Positions 24,681 to 35,100 of a stretch of DNA of 64,000 nt are shown here, piece by piece. This stretch comes from Mariannaea sp. PMI_226. Taxonomy: Eukaryota > Ascomycota > Sordariomycetes > Hypocreales > Nectriaceae. How positions within the stretch are numbered: position 1 is the stretch's first letter; each line of letters opens with the position of its first letter. The translations under genes and the position numbers were made by a program. The DNA is taken from assembly GCA_024336345.1 (NCBI GenBank), contig JANFOG010000009.1:1550001-1614000 (forward strand), written 5' to 3'. The notes beneath the pieces were generated by a model. It saw only the letters and a list, made by a program, of their open reading frames with translations, had not been told where the DNA came from and made no database searches.

Positions 24681-26267
24681 ATGTCGTCCCTTGAGCATCG
24701 AACCGTCGTTAGTAGCTTCATCTTCAAGTTCCCGGAGGATGATTTGACCAAGAAGCCTCAAGTCGCCTTGTTTCGCAGGAGCGACAAGGTGAACACGTAT
24801 CAGTATGACCCCATGTGGTATGCCCCAGCAAAAGCTCTTTTTTTTTTCGTGTGTATTAATTCATTCGGTTCAAGACACAAGCTTGCGCCCATCGCGGGCA
24901 GCGTCGAAAAGACGGATTCCAGCCCCCTCGCTGCGGCTTGGCGTGAAATAGAAGAAGAGACAACACTCACCTCCAGCTCTCTTCGACTCTTCCGCCAAGG
25001 CAAGCCCTACTCTTTTATTGACGAGTCTATCGGCAGAGAGTGGACCATCAATCCCTTCGCATTCGTGCTCAGGTCAGCCAAGGAAGGCAATCCCGGCAAG
25101 TCTGGCATCCACATTGACTGGGAGCATGAAGGCTATGAATGGTTCGACCCCGATGCCGTCAATGATTCAGATGATTTCGGCGGTGTGCCACGACTTTTGG
25201 AGAGCCTGAGGAGGGTGTGGTTTAATATCGATCTAGGAGACGACGCGGGAAACATATTGCGTGACGGCTTGGTTACACTACAAATGGACCACGAGAGCGG
25301 TGCTCGTCAGCTAGCGTCCAAGGCACTTGAGATATTTATCGAGGTCGTCAAAAAGCTTGAGGTGGGGTCACCAGAGACATGGTGGAGGAATGTCAGGTTT
25401 GCGGGTTGGCACCTGTGGAAGAACGGACGAGAAAGCATGGGTGCATCCATCCTAAACGTGGTTCTTTCCAGCTTGGCCATCATCGAATCAAAATTGCCTC
25501 CAGATGGCCAGCTGCAGCGAGACTCCATCAGGAGTATCATCGACGCTCTGCAACAATATGCGCAACAAAGGCATCGGGATAGGTCACGCGTTGCAGAATC
25601 CTGCAAAGGGTTCTTCGAATCTCACTACTCTGGCCTTGAAACACTCAGGATTCTGATGCTTTCATGCAGCTCAACTATATCATACAGCCTCGAAAGCGTC
25701 CTCAAGTCTACAAAGGCTCATCTCGACGTGCGTATCCTAGAGTCCCGTCCTCTTTTCGAAGGTGTGAAGACGGCCGATGCCTTGGCCTCATTCGCCAAAA
25801 CTCATAATATCCCGGCGAATATCACAGTTTTCACAGATGCTAGTGTTGGTGAGGCCGCTCGGGGCGTCGATCTTGTCCTCCTAGGCGCAGATTTAATAGA
25901 CAGGCAAGGCAATGTGAGCAACAAGACGGGATCATTGCCTGCCGTACTGGTAGCAAAGCATGTGTCTCCACAAGTCAAAACTGTCATCCTTTCAGAACGG
26001 GAAAAGGTGTTACCATTTGAGCCCCCACAACCCGAAGAGAATGATGCAGATGAAATTGCGCAGTCATGGGGACAGTTGCGGCTGATGGAGGGACGGCCCG
26101 GGCAGAGTGCCGCTCAATTTGCCGTGAGAAACGTCTACTTCGAGTGGGTGCCGGCCGAGTTGATCGACATCCACGTGACGGAGGGGGGGACGATGAAGAC
26201 AGAGGAGATTGCAGAGTGGGCTGATGAAGTGCGTGAGAGAGCGGATCGATTCTTTACTGTGCTCTAG
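24681..26267 (+). CDS. NUDIX hydrolase - eIF2B-like domain fusion protein
   Basis: Predicted cytosolic protein with two fused modules. Exons 24681-24802 and 24875-26267 give 504 residues. The 72 bp intron (GTATGA...TTCAAG) is a multiple of three without a stop, so the unspliced frame stays open; splicing joins VNTYQ to HKLAPIAGS, giving a normal NUDIX fold. The NUDIX box at about residues 49-71 reads G(S)VEKTD...REIEEET, one residue longer than canonical and with Thr in place of the final Gly. From about residue 185 the protein matches the eIF2B alpha/beta/delta-like (Rossmann-type) family, including LLGADLIDRQGNVSNKTGS, which corresponds to that family's GAD...G.V.NK.G signature. That superfamily also holds sugar-phosphate isomerases, so an enzymatic rather than a translation role is likely. 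Substrate unknown. Confidence 0.88.
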   Translation: MSSLEHRTVVSSFIFKFPEDDLTKKPQVALFRRSDKVNTYQYDPMWYAPAKALFFFVCINSFGSRHKLAPIAGSVEKTDSSPLAAAWREIEEETTLTSSSLRLFRQGKPYSFIDESIGREWTINPFAFVLRSAKEGNPGKSGIHIDWEHEGYEWFDPDAVNDSDDFGGVPRLLESLRRVWFNIDLGDDAGNILRDGLVTLQMDHESGARQLASKALEIFIEVVKKLEVGSPETWWRNVRFAGWHLWKNGRESMGASILNVVLSSLAIIESKLPPDGQLQRDSIRSIIDALQQYAQQRHRDRSRVAESCKGFFESHYSGLETLRILMLSCSSTISYSLESVLKSTKAHLDVRILESRPLFEGVKTADALASFAKTHNIPANITVFTDASVGEAARGVDLVLLGADLIDRQGNVSNKTGSLPAVLVAKHVSPQVKTVILSEREKVLPFEPPQPEENDADEIAQSWGQLRLMEGRPGQSAAQFAVRNVYFEWVPAELIDIHVTEGGTMKTEEIAEWADEVRERADRFFTVL

Positions 26268-28037
26268 TTTGTGATCACTCATCAACCCATCTGACCCTTC
26301 AGCTCCATCCGACATCTCCGGATGACTAGTGCGCAGTTCTGTGTGTGAGCAAACTACGAGTCAGGGAATGTGGCTTGAACGCCCGCTTATGACATTGATG
26401 GGGACCCAATACGAGTGCATCCAGCCGTATAAAGGACCACCTTAAAGGACCACACCACTTCATGGTCACAATAAAAGCGGCAGCTACGTCGTACAGGCGT
26501 ATTACGCATGAAACACACCAACCTAGCAATAGGCACTTGTTTTGTTTCTGGAACCTAGCGCCCAGTAACAATTTCGGCTTCCCCTGCCCCATTCTTACAC
26601 ACTAAGTAGGAAACAACCGATAAGGGGGGGAGAGAGCTTGCGAAGAGCGTCTGGAATATCACGACATGGCCTCCGTTCTGGGAATGGAATGCGAAAGAGC
26701 GCATATTCTATATGCAGTCACGTACACGCGTAGAAGGCGGCCCGGCGGTCTGGTACGTACGTCAGCCTTACGGCCCAAGTACCCTGCAAAAGGAGGAGAA
26801 GTAGTGCAGGGTCGAACCACAGCTCTGGGCCTGTCCAGAGGAGGCAGAGCAGCTGCAAGAGTGCTGTACACACCTCATCTATCGTCACCCACACGTGATA
26901 AGATGATTGCATAATGAGGTATGCAAAGCGCCATATTCGCCGCAGCATGGGATCATATTTATCCTTATTATCCAGTCCCTATAGCACGGTACGATATGGC
27001 ACAAGACAGTACCGAAGTACTTACTTTCCCAAGGTAATGGTCATGCTTCCCGCCCCCTGCTCCCAACTCCCTGCTCCCCCGTTCTCAAGGGCGTCCAAGT
27101 GGGTGTCATCTGCTTTCCCGTCCCAGGCTGAAACCTGAGTTTCTGCCCAGTTTCCCGGTTTTTTGGGTACACGTAGTCTTTCTTAGTGGTGTAGGTGGGG
27201 GTTTAAGTCATGGCTACCCGCCGCCGTCACCTTAATAAGTCTGGGTCGTGGCTTGTATTGATTTCAACGGTCGGGGATGGGGAGGTGGTGAGGGAGGGGG
27301 TATCCCACCTCGCTCCGCCATTTTGTTGAAGCCTTTTTATTTCCGTGGTTTTGAAGGAGAGGCTAGGAAATATTGCCAGCACTCCTTCTGCTCTAGGCAC
27401 TCTAGATAACTACGTGATTCTACCTTGCTCAACGGGCCACGGCAGATGAAGATGCTCGTTTCAAGGCCCCCTTTATGCCCTAACCCCCGCCTACCATCCC
27501 TCCAAGTGATTTGATTCGAACTAAGATAGGACCCTCTTCGAGGGTTCGTGGTTGGAAATCATCAATGGCCCCGCTCACCGAAGGAAACTGTCCTTCCTCT
27601 TGGAGCAGAAGAAGGGGGTATGGGGGGAGAAGAGAGCGGGTTTTTCAGCAAACAACCTGGATACACTCCGAGTTTTGGGGGGCCAATGGGGGGACATCAT
27701 GGAAGGGGCTGGGTAGCACGACACACGAACCTCTCCACTGGTCGGTAAACACTACCCTCGTGGATAATGAACCCTGTACATATGCACTTGAGGAGACTTA
27801 TTCCCTGTCTGTATATGCGAGTGTTTTCTTTTTTGGGGTCGGATGAACGCCAGAAGATACAAAAGGTAACTTGTGTGTCTTTTAGTTTCGGTAGGTAGTG
27901 TGTAGATGTGTGATGTGATGTGTTGATCGTCCATCTCTGTCGTAACTTCTCCCCGGAGACTGCCACCCCAAGACGCACACAGACACACAGACACACATAC
28001 AGACACAATCCTGCTTTCTTCTTGTTTTCCACTAGAG
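26268..28037. other. Intergenic region before MFS gene
   Basis: 1.77 kb without a supportable gene. It contains G-rich plus-strand stretches near 27260-27300 and 27610-27690, and a CACACAGA-type dinucleotide repeat at 27975-28007 directly upstream of the MFS start, probably in its leader. Frames of 60-150 codons here are low in complexity and unsupported. Confidence 0.6.
27975..28007. repeat. CA-rich microsatellite in MFS leader
   Basis: Interrupted CACACAGA/CACATACAGA repeat ending about 30 bp before the MFS start codon. Confidence 0.75.
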
Positions 28038-30138
28038 ATGACTCGAAGTATTTCTTCAACCTCAAGTTCAGACATGAGTCAAGTTCAACACAGTCCAGTT
28101 CACTCGGACACTGAGGCAGCTTTGGGTCAAACCACAGTAGTAACGGCAATAACAACTATAGCAACAACAGCAACCATTCGCGACAAGGCACTCAACCGCA
28201 AACTCGACATTGCTCTCCTCCCATTCCTCTCGCTTCTGTACCTGTTCAACGGTCTCGACCGAGCCAATGTCGGAAATGCGGAAACCCAGGGTGAGAAGAA
28301 ACGAAGACACACAAGCACACATACACCTTATGCCTCTCTCCTGACACGCTCCTCCTACCACTCTTCGAACCGCCTGCAACATTTCGAATCTAACCTGTGG
28401 AAAACTATTTACAAGGCTTCACTTCGGATATCGGTGCTAGTCCTGATGACCTCAACCAAGCCGTCTCCCTGTTTTTCATCACATTTGTTGTCCTCCAGCC
28501 CGTGTCCGCGGCGGTAGGGCGTTGTATTGGCGCTCGCCATTGGATCCCAATCATGATGGTACAGTTTGAAATGCCGAGAGGATCGGGGTGTGTAAATTTT
28601 GGTCGGACAGACTAACTCGAGTAAAAAAACTATCCAGTTTTCATGGGGCATTGTCACCATGTCCCAAGCCTACATTCGAGGACGCGGTATGTTTCCATGA
28701 GGTCTACTCATCTTCTTGAAGGGGGAAAGAATAATTTCTTTCTTTAGGTTTTTGTTTAGACAATAACAAGGGGGCGGTCGATCCTAGCACACGGCTGCTT
28801 GCTAACGCCACTCAGGGGCTCTCATTGCCACGAGACTACTCATCGGTGCTTTCGAAGCAGGCTTCTATCCTACAGCCGTAGCGTACCTATCCTCTTTCTA
28901 CACTAGATTTGACCTTGGTGTTCGCCTCGCCTTGTTCTACGGCCAATATGCCATTGCCGGCGCCTTTTCTGGCTCAATCGGTTAGTGTATAGTTCCTCTT
29001 AAACCCCAGACTAACCCAGCCTAACCCAACCCCCTTCTCCTCCTTATTGTCCCCTCCACTCACTAGCTCCCTTCCCTGCTATTGCTCTTCAACACTAAAC
29101 TAATTGCCTATTGCTTCTAGCATACGGCGTTTTCCACCTCCGCAACGGTCCGCTCAAGAACTGGCAATACCTCTTCATAATCGAAGGCGCACTCACGAGT
29201 TTTGTCGCCATCATCGCCTGGATCTGGCTTCCCAACGGGCCAGGGACAGCATGGTTCCTTGAGCCTGAAGAGAGGCTGCTCGCGGTTGAGCGCGTAAAGC
29301 AAGATTCGGCTGCGTATGTCGAGCACAAGTATGGCGCAGACGGGATGGAAACGGATCGCCTCAGCAAGCGGGATTTCATCGAGACCCTAAAGGACTGGAA
29401 GCTATGGACAGTCTTAGTGCTGAACATTCTCGCCAGTGTTCCCAGCAGTGCGTTTTCTGTGTTTCTACCCTTGGTCGTCGAGGGCCTAGGATACAAATCT
29501 ATACGGGCTAATCTTGTAAGCAAACTCTCTGTCTCTCTCTCCCCTCCCCTCCACGCAAAATCATATCATGTAGACTCGGCTCACTCTCTATCCAACAGAT
29601 GTCAGTCCCTCCGTTTGTCTGCGGCGCTGTCGGCCTATACATCTTCGCTTGGTCCTCCGACCGCCATAAGGAACGCGGGTATCACATCGCGGGCGGCATT
29701 CTGATCGGCATCATTGGCCTCGTGCTCACCGTCACACTATCCACAAACACAGGGAAGTATGTGGCACTCTGCATCCTCCTCTCGGGCGTGTACGTCTCTC
29801 CCCCTCTGACGGTGGCGTGGCTGAGCGGCAACACACCGGAGCCTGGCAAGCGCTCTCTGGTCCTGGGAGTCAACGGCTTCGGAAACTTGGGCGGCGTCAT
29901 AGGTGCGCAGCTCTTCAGGGCAGAGTTCAAACCTGGCTACCGGGTGCCTTTGTACGTCACGCTCGGCTGCCTCGCGGTTGCGTTTTTAGGCTACTTGATG
30001 TATAGGGCATTACTCAAGATGGTCAATGGGAGGAAGCAAGCCGTGTTGGATCAGATGACCGAAGAAGAGGTTGCCAACGAGAGGCTGCTTGATATGAGGT
30101 ATGCTGATAAAAAGGTGACCTTTATATATGGATTGTGA
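28038..30138 (+). CDS. MFS permease, anion:cation symporter (allantoate/Dal5-like) family
   Basis: Predicted plasma-membrane transporter for an organic anion or nitrogen compound. Six exons, 28038-28290, 28416-28558, 28638-28686, 28816-28980, 29121-29515 and 29599-30138, give 514 residues in one continuous frame. Seen: a soluble N-terminus of about 50 residues, the first-helix segment LLPFLSLLYLFNGLDRANVGNA typical of this family, the joined sequence RGRGALIATRLLIGAFEAGFYP, a central loop FLEPEERLLAVERVKQD, and the second half with FAWSSDRHKERG and WLSGNTPEPGKRSLVLGVN. The length and the D-R-A-N-[VI]-G-N-A motif fit the TC 2.A.1.14 group. The substrate cannot be read from sequence. The gene ends 106 bp from the convergent stop of the WW/FF gene. 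Intron 1 (125 bp) and intron 4 (140 bp) are the least certain, since their borders rest only on frame and motif continuity. Confidence 0.87.
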
Positions 30139-30244
30139 GCCCGAGGCTCGCAAAAAAGGGAGGGAAGGGAGAGATCCGTGGTCAACGTGTAATAAATGTT
30201 CTTGTGTAAATTGTACATAGATCCATGATTTGATGACCAATCCC

Positions 30245-31939
30245 TTATGAGCTTTTTGCTTCATCCTGCTGCATACTCGCCAGCTGGCTCTGCAGCCCCT
30301 GTTTTCCCACTCTCATAGCCATTTCCAACTCCCGCTCCTCCTCCCTCAACCTCGCCTTGCTAAAAGCCGCTGCCTTCTCCCGGCTCTTGCGCTGGCTCTC
30401 GACCACACGGTTCCTCTCTTCCAGCGCCAACTCTCTCCTCTCCCTCGCCTCGCGCTGCTTCTTCCTGTCCTCGTCCTCCTTGGCAGCCTCGACGTCCTCG
30501 GGCGGGGGGGGAAGGGTAGTAATGTAGGCCTCGATCAAGGGGTCGCGAATCTTGGGCTCAAGGGAAATGTACCTGATGTCAACGAGGATCTGCGTTGGCA
30601 GGCTGGTGGTGGAGGATTTGCTATTCAGCTCCAGAACGGGCTGGGCTTTCAGCAGCGCAGTAAGGTCGGACTTTAGTTTTGACTGCGGCATCTTGAGACG
30701 AGTGATGTGCTCGCGGTACGCTTTTTCTCGATCCTTGTCCAACAGGTTTACATCCTTCATCGGCGCTTCTCGCTTAAATTTCCTTTTGAACTCGGGCCAG
30801 TATAGCTTGGGTGTTGCCTTTTCCTGCAAAAATGCCATGTAGGCGATCCGAGGATCCTTCTTCTCTTGGCGGGCTCTTTGCTCCTTCAGCTCGGCAATCT
30901 TCTCCCGGGTCCACTCGTCCCAGCATTCCTTTCGTGCCCTTGTCGTATCTAATGCAGTATATCGAACATCGTCAATGATCCTGCCTTCCTCTAGTAGCTT
31001 CTCCCACGGGCTGTACGGGTTGACATTGAAATCGTTGAGGAGATCCTTGAAGAGGTATTTGGCATCGTCTTCTGACAGGGGGAGACCTTCGGCGCCTTCA
31101 GGCCAATTCTCAGCGTCGCCGTCGTCATACTCCCCAGGATCAAGACCGTATTCCTCGCCCATGGCTTGAAGCTGCGCTGCAATATCGGCTTCGGTAAACT
31201 CTATCGGTCCCTCCTCTTCAGAAGCTGCCTCCTCGGTTCGTTGTCGCTTTGAAGGGTGGTTTCCGTCTTCGTCGTCGCCCTCCCCTTCTGCTTCTGCTTC
31301 GTCATCCGTGACTTCAACCTCCACTTCCTCGTATTCGCTGTCATACTCCTCTTCATTTTGAGCATCGTCAGCGGTAGGCTTGTCCTCATCATTCTGTGCT
31401 TCCGAGTCGCCGGCCGTCTTCCTTCGAATTCGTGCCTTGTCTAGCTCCAGAATGCCAGGCATCAGCTTCTCCGGGATGCGCCAGTAGCTCGTGTTCTTCA
31501 CGGGGTTGTACACAAATCGTCGTGAGTACTTGGTATAGACTAGAATCCATGGCTCGCAGCCAGGAATTGCTTCCTTCTTCCTGGGTTTGTCGATGGGCTG
31601 GGGTTTAGGTCGGCCTCCGAATCCTCCACGACCATCACTGTGCCCACCTCGGCGGTTCTGGAACTGATTCTGGGGTTGCCGCGAGGCATTGGCCTGCGCC
31701 ATGTAGGCGTTTGCGACATTGGGGTCGGCGAGGTTTGGCACGGCGCCATAGACGGAGAACGGAGTGGGTTGAGCGGGCGCTGGTTGGGGAGGAGGCGCAG
31801 CGCTAGGTCGCGTGTATGTCGACTCTTTTGTTTCGGAGTTGTAGTAGTATGTGTGGCCAGTGGGAGCTGTGTGTTCTGTCCATCCTGGAAGCAGAGGCGC
31901 AAGTGCTGCCGCAGAGGGCTTGTGAGTGGACTTTAGCAT
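30245..31939 (-). CDS. URN1: WW/FF-domain protein, Urn1/PRP40-like pre-mRNA splicing factor
   Basis: Nuclear protein probably linking the spliceosome to the RNA polymerase II tail. Single exon, 564 residues. A WW domain at about residues 16-47 (LLPGWTEHTAPTGHTYYYN) has Tyr at the second Trp position; a second WW-like segment follows at WILVYTKYSRRFVYNP. An acidic stretch (about 215-265) precedes FF-type helices: YLFKDLLNDFNVNPYSPWEK and a second copy around MAFLQEKATPKLYWPEFKRK. The C-terminus is a charged helix rich in Arg, Glu and Lys. I chose the ATG at 31937-31939 because the WW domain follows directly; the same frame stays open upstream to 32140 with 67 Pro/His-rich codons that look like leader. 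It is divergent from the PAP2 gene and convergent with the MFS gene. Confidence 0.85.
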   Translation of the reverse strand: MLKSTHKPSAAALAPLLPGWTEHTAPTGHTYYYNSETKESTYTRPSAAPPPQPAPAQPTPFSVYGAVPNLADPNVANAYMAQANASRQPQNQFQNRRGGHSDGRGGFGGRPKPQPIDKPRKKEAIPGCEPWILVYTKYSRRFVYNPVKNTSYWRIPEKLMPGILELDKARIRRKTAGDSEAQNDEDKPTADDAQNEEEYDSEYEEVEVEVTDDEAEAEGEGDDEDGNHPSKRQRTEEAASEEEGPIEFTEADIAAQLQAMGEEYGLDPGEYDDGDAENWPEGAEGLPLSEDDAKYLFKDLLNDFNVNPYSPWEKLLEEGRIIDDVRYTALDTTRARKECWDEWTREKIAELKEQRARQEKKDPRIAYMAFLQEKATPKLYWPEFKRKFKREAPMKDVNLLDKDREKAYREHITRLKMPQSKLKSDLTALLKAQPVLELNSKSSTTSLPTQILVDIRYISLEPKIRDPLIEAYITTLPPPPEDVEAAKEDEDRKKQREARERRELALEERNRVVESQRKSREKAAAFSKARLREEERELEMAMRVGKQGLQSQLASMQQDEAKSS

Positions 31940-32779
31940 GGTTGGGATGTCGTCGTAGTCTCGGTCTATCGCATCGCAATTTGAAGCCTTTTTTGGTGAA
32001 GGATGGGGATGAATTGATTGTGTTACATGGAAAAGAGATACAGCGCCGCCAGAGTGCGTGCAGTTCGTTGGTGGTCGTGGTTGTGGTCGTGGTGTTGATG
32101 TTTGTGTCTGAATCAAGCAGAGAGCCAGGCAGCCTGGCACAGAATAATTAGGTACCTATGTAGGTACACTACCCTACCAACACTGTAGCATCGGTACCTT
32201 GAGTGAGGTTTCTCTGTAAAGAATTCCATCTACCTTGATTATCAGAGAGAGCTTTGGCCAATGCCCAGTGGGTCTTTTCTGGTTTTGCTACCCTACAGCT
32301 CGCTGAGAGAAAATGAGTTTTGGCTGATGCACCCTCACATGCCTTTGAACGACCGATTATTAAATGAAATAGAAATAATAATAAAAAAAATAGAAGCACA
32401 ACCTAATTGATTTATACACTTAATTGTCTTGAGGAATTTTGATTCTATATCATTACTGTGATAGCATGGTGACCTTGAGCGAACACTGAGCCCTTGTCCT
32501 TTTTGGGTAGGTAAGCGTTGAGAAACCTCACCTCCAACCTCGCACTCAACTAGGCCATTTCTCTCTCCCCAACGTCACTGCAAAAGACTCAACATCAGAT
32601 GAGAGGAAACAACGACACGTAACTGATAATTACATCATCCATTCATACAACTTCTTGCGACAACATCAACCCGAGAATTCCCAAGCCGTCGCCTCCTTTC
32701 CCTTGGCCTCCCATGTTGCGTGCGCGCTGTTGATCGCTCCGTGGCCTCACCTTCGCCTGCTCTCTGTTGTTCTCATCTC
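31940..32779. other. Divergent promoter region, WW/FF gene - PAP2 gene
   Basis: 840 bp. It holds a GGTGGTCGTGGTTGTGGTCGT repeat near 32072-32095, a TTAGGTACCTATGTAGGTAC inverted motif at about 32148-32167 and an AT-rich stretch at 32355-32460. No gene seen. Confidence 0.65.
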
Positions 32780-33833
32780 ATGGCCACTTCCCCTATGGCA
32801 CCGGTCAACAACATTCGCTCCCACGGCGGGCCTCTCTCCTTTTTATTACGCCAATGGAAGACAACGCACGCACCGGATTATGTTGGCTTTGCGCTGCTAT
32901 TAACGGGATGGATCCTTGTAAGCCAAGAGACCATTCTGTAATGTGGTATGAGACTTCGACTTCGCTAACCTCTGCCAATGTTCCCTGTGCTCCCCGGCAT
33001 ATAGATCAATGTCTTTGTTACACCTTTCCACCGCATGTTCTCGGTTAATGACCTGGCCATCTCATACCCCCATGCTGAACACGAGCGCGTGCCTGTCTGT
33101 ATGTCCTCTTCAACGTCAACCCCTTGTCTCACGCTTGGTAACATGTCTAGTTATGAACTTCGTCTATGCCCTCTTCATTCCCCTTGGTATTCTCATCGCA
33201 TACAACCTCTGGGCCCGATCTTCATTGGCCAAGCACGAAGTCACATATCTTTCTTTTGCCATCTCTCTTGTCCTCACATCTTTTCTCACTGACATCATCA
33301 AGAACGCTGTTGGACGCCCCCGTCCGGACCTCCTGGACCGCTGCAAACCTTCAGCGGGGACACTGGCAAACACTCTGGTCACCATCGATGTCTGCACCGC
33401 GGCCAATGGACATACCCTTCAGGACGGCTGGCGCTCGTTCCCTTCCGGGCACTCCTCATTCAGCTTTGCAGGTCTCGGATTTCTCAGTCTGTTCTTCGCA
33501 GGCCAACTGCACGTATTTCGATACTCGGCTGGGGGTCGTGACCTTAGCCGCGCGCTTATCTGTCTCATACCTCTCATTGGCGCCGCCTTGATCGCCATTT
33601 CACGATGCGAAGACTATCGCCATGATGTGTATGACGTCTGTGTTGGATCCATCCTGGGCATGACCGTGGCATACTGGAGCTACCGGAGACACTGGCCTCG
33701 ACTTTCCAGCACGCGATGCGATGAGCCATACCCACGACCGGGGACTGATACGCAGCCAGGTTGGCAGCGGATTACTGATGAAGAGGAGGCGAGGGGAAGG
33801 GCAGATGTAGGATATGAGATGGATGTACTATGA
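32780..33833 (+). CDS. PAP2-family lipid phosphate phosphatase (DPP1/LPP-like)
   Basis: Integral membrane phosphatase, probably acting on phosphatidate or diacylglycerol pyrophosphate in the ER/vacuole system. Exons 32780-32917, 33005-33098 and 33151-33833 give 304 residues. All three catalytic motifs are present: K-N-A-V-G-RPRPDL, PSGHSS and SRCEDYRHDVYDV (K...RP, PSGH and SR...H.D of the family). Hydrophobic helices: DYVGFALLLTGWIL, FMNFVYALFIPLGILIAYN, LSFAISLVLTSFLT, FAGLGFLSLFFAG, ALICLIPLIGAALIAIS and VGSILGMTVAYWS. The first ATG with a good context (TCTCATGGCC) was chosen; the frame upstream has no ATG before a non-ATG region. The C-terminal tail is hydrophilic and probably cytosolic. 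The next gene is convergent about 300 bp away. Confidence 0.92.
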
Positions 33834-34132
33834 GACACGCAAAAGCTGATGGGGAATTTAGGATTAGTAACTAGCCTGCTATTTGTTTTTTTACATTTGG
33901 CTTCGACATGCATTCGCAATTGCTGTACATTACTGGTAAGAAGAATGGGAAACTACTGGGTTCATTGTTGCGCAGCGCGGTGATTGAAAAAGTATCAAGA
34001 TTTTTTTTTATAGTTTTTGACAAACGACAAAAACGACGGGGCATTGTTGGTCATTCCATGATATTATTGTTACAGGGGCTAATAGGACGGCCCGAGTCCC
34101 CCTTCAAGCATCTATAAGAAAATCTATTGGCT

Positions 34133-35100
34133 TTACTTATCCTCTGACTCCTCAGTCTTGGCCAGGTCATGTTCCTTCAGCAATGCTGTAATCTCATCCG
34201 CACTCCACAACCGGTGGTAAATTTTTCCATCCTCAGTTTGTCCTACTGTTGCGAACTCGACTGTAAATCAAGGGTCAGTGGCTATCCAGCAATACGGAGA
34301 CATGATAGAAAAAAAGACAATGATGGGAACCTACTCTTCTCGCTGCTCAGCTTGGTCGAGTCCATAGTCTTGCTGAGAACCTTGACAGCCATGCCGCATG
34401 CTTCTTCAAGTGTGCAATCTTCCTTGTAATCTTGCTTTAACAAACTCTGCGCGCTAGCATTGTTGGCACCCGCACTCGTAGCCTTCCAGCCACCATAGTT
34501 GCCTGAGGGGTTGCTCAGATAGAGCTGGAACTGTCTTCGGGGATCCCAGCCGGCGTAGATGAAGGACACACCAAAAGGTCGGAGACCACCATGCTGGGTA
34601 TAACCTTGCTTAAGATCACAAAGTCGACGCACAAGCTGCTCGCAAGGGATATCTTCATTGTAGGTGAGTAGGTAGCGCTGGGCTGCTTGACGGGCGTAGT
34701 TGATGAGGATGTTTGCATCGGCGGTCATGCCTGCAACGGCACAGATCATGTTGCTAGAAGGAAGCTGTTAGGTCGATTGAATATCAGGTGAATATGAAGG
34801 GCTTGGGAGGAGCGTACTCGTTAAGGATGTAGAGCTTCTCTGCCGAAGTATCCTGTTCCAACAGCTTGGAGGTAACCTTTCGCTCGGCGGCCAGGACAAT
34901 GCCATCCTTGGCAAGAATGCCAATAGCGGTACCGGCGTGGGAGATGGCTTCTAGGGCATATTCAACCTGGTAGAGTCGACCCTCCGGCGAGAAGATGGTT
35001 GTCTGCAAGAGCGGTCAGTGTTGGGAGCTCTTGTCTGAATTGGGGAGCTTAGAGGAGCTGTGGCGGGCAGACGCACTCGGGAATCGTAGCGGCGAGACAT
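34133..35100 (-). CDS. PRE9: 20S proteasome subunit alpha-3 (PSMA4/Pre9 type)
   Basis: Alpha-ring subunit of the 20S proteasome core, cytosol and nucleus. Four exons on the minus strand, 35100-35077, 35002-34818, 34753-34335 and 34260-34133, give 251 residues, the usual family size. The first exon codes only for MSRRYDSR; it joins to [20 protein letters not shown], the alpha-type signature of this subunit. Further family segments are [40 protein letters not shown] and [18 protein letters not shown]. The acidic C-terminus ends in EESEDK. Alpha subunits lack the catalytic Thr, and none is seen. The start lies 1.5 kb from the divergent BYE1-like gene. Orthology to the alpha-3 subunit, not merely to some alpha subunit, rests on the N-terminal [17 protein letters not shown]. 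Confidence 0.95.

Noticed and set aside
31940..32140. 67-codon upstream extension of the WW/FF protein frame
   Set aside because: Pro/His-rich and without family similarity; the ATG at 31939 directly precedes the WW domain, so the extension is treated as leader.
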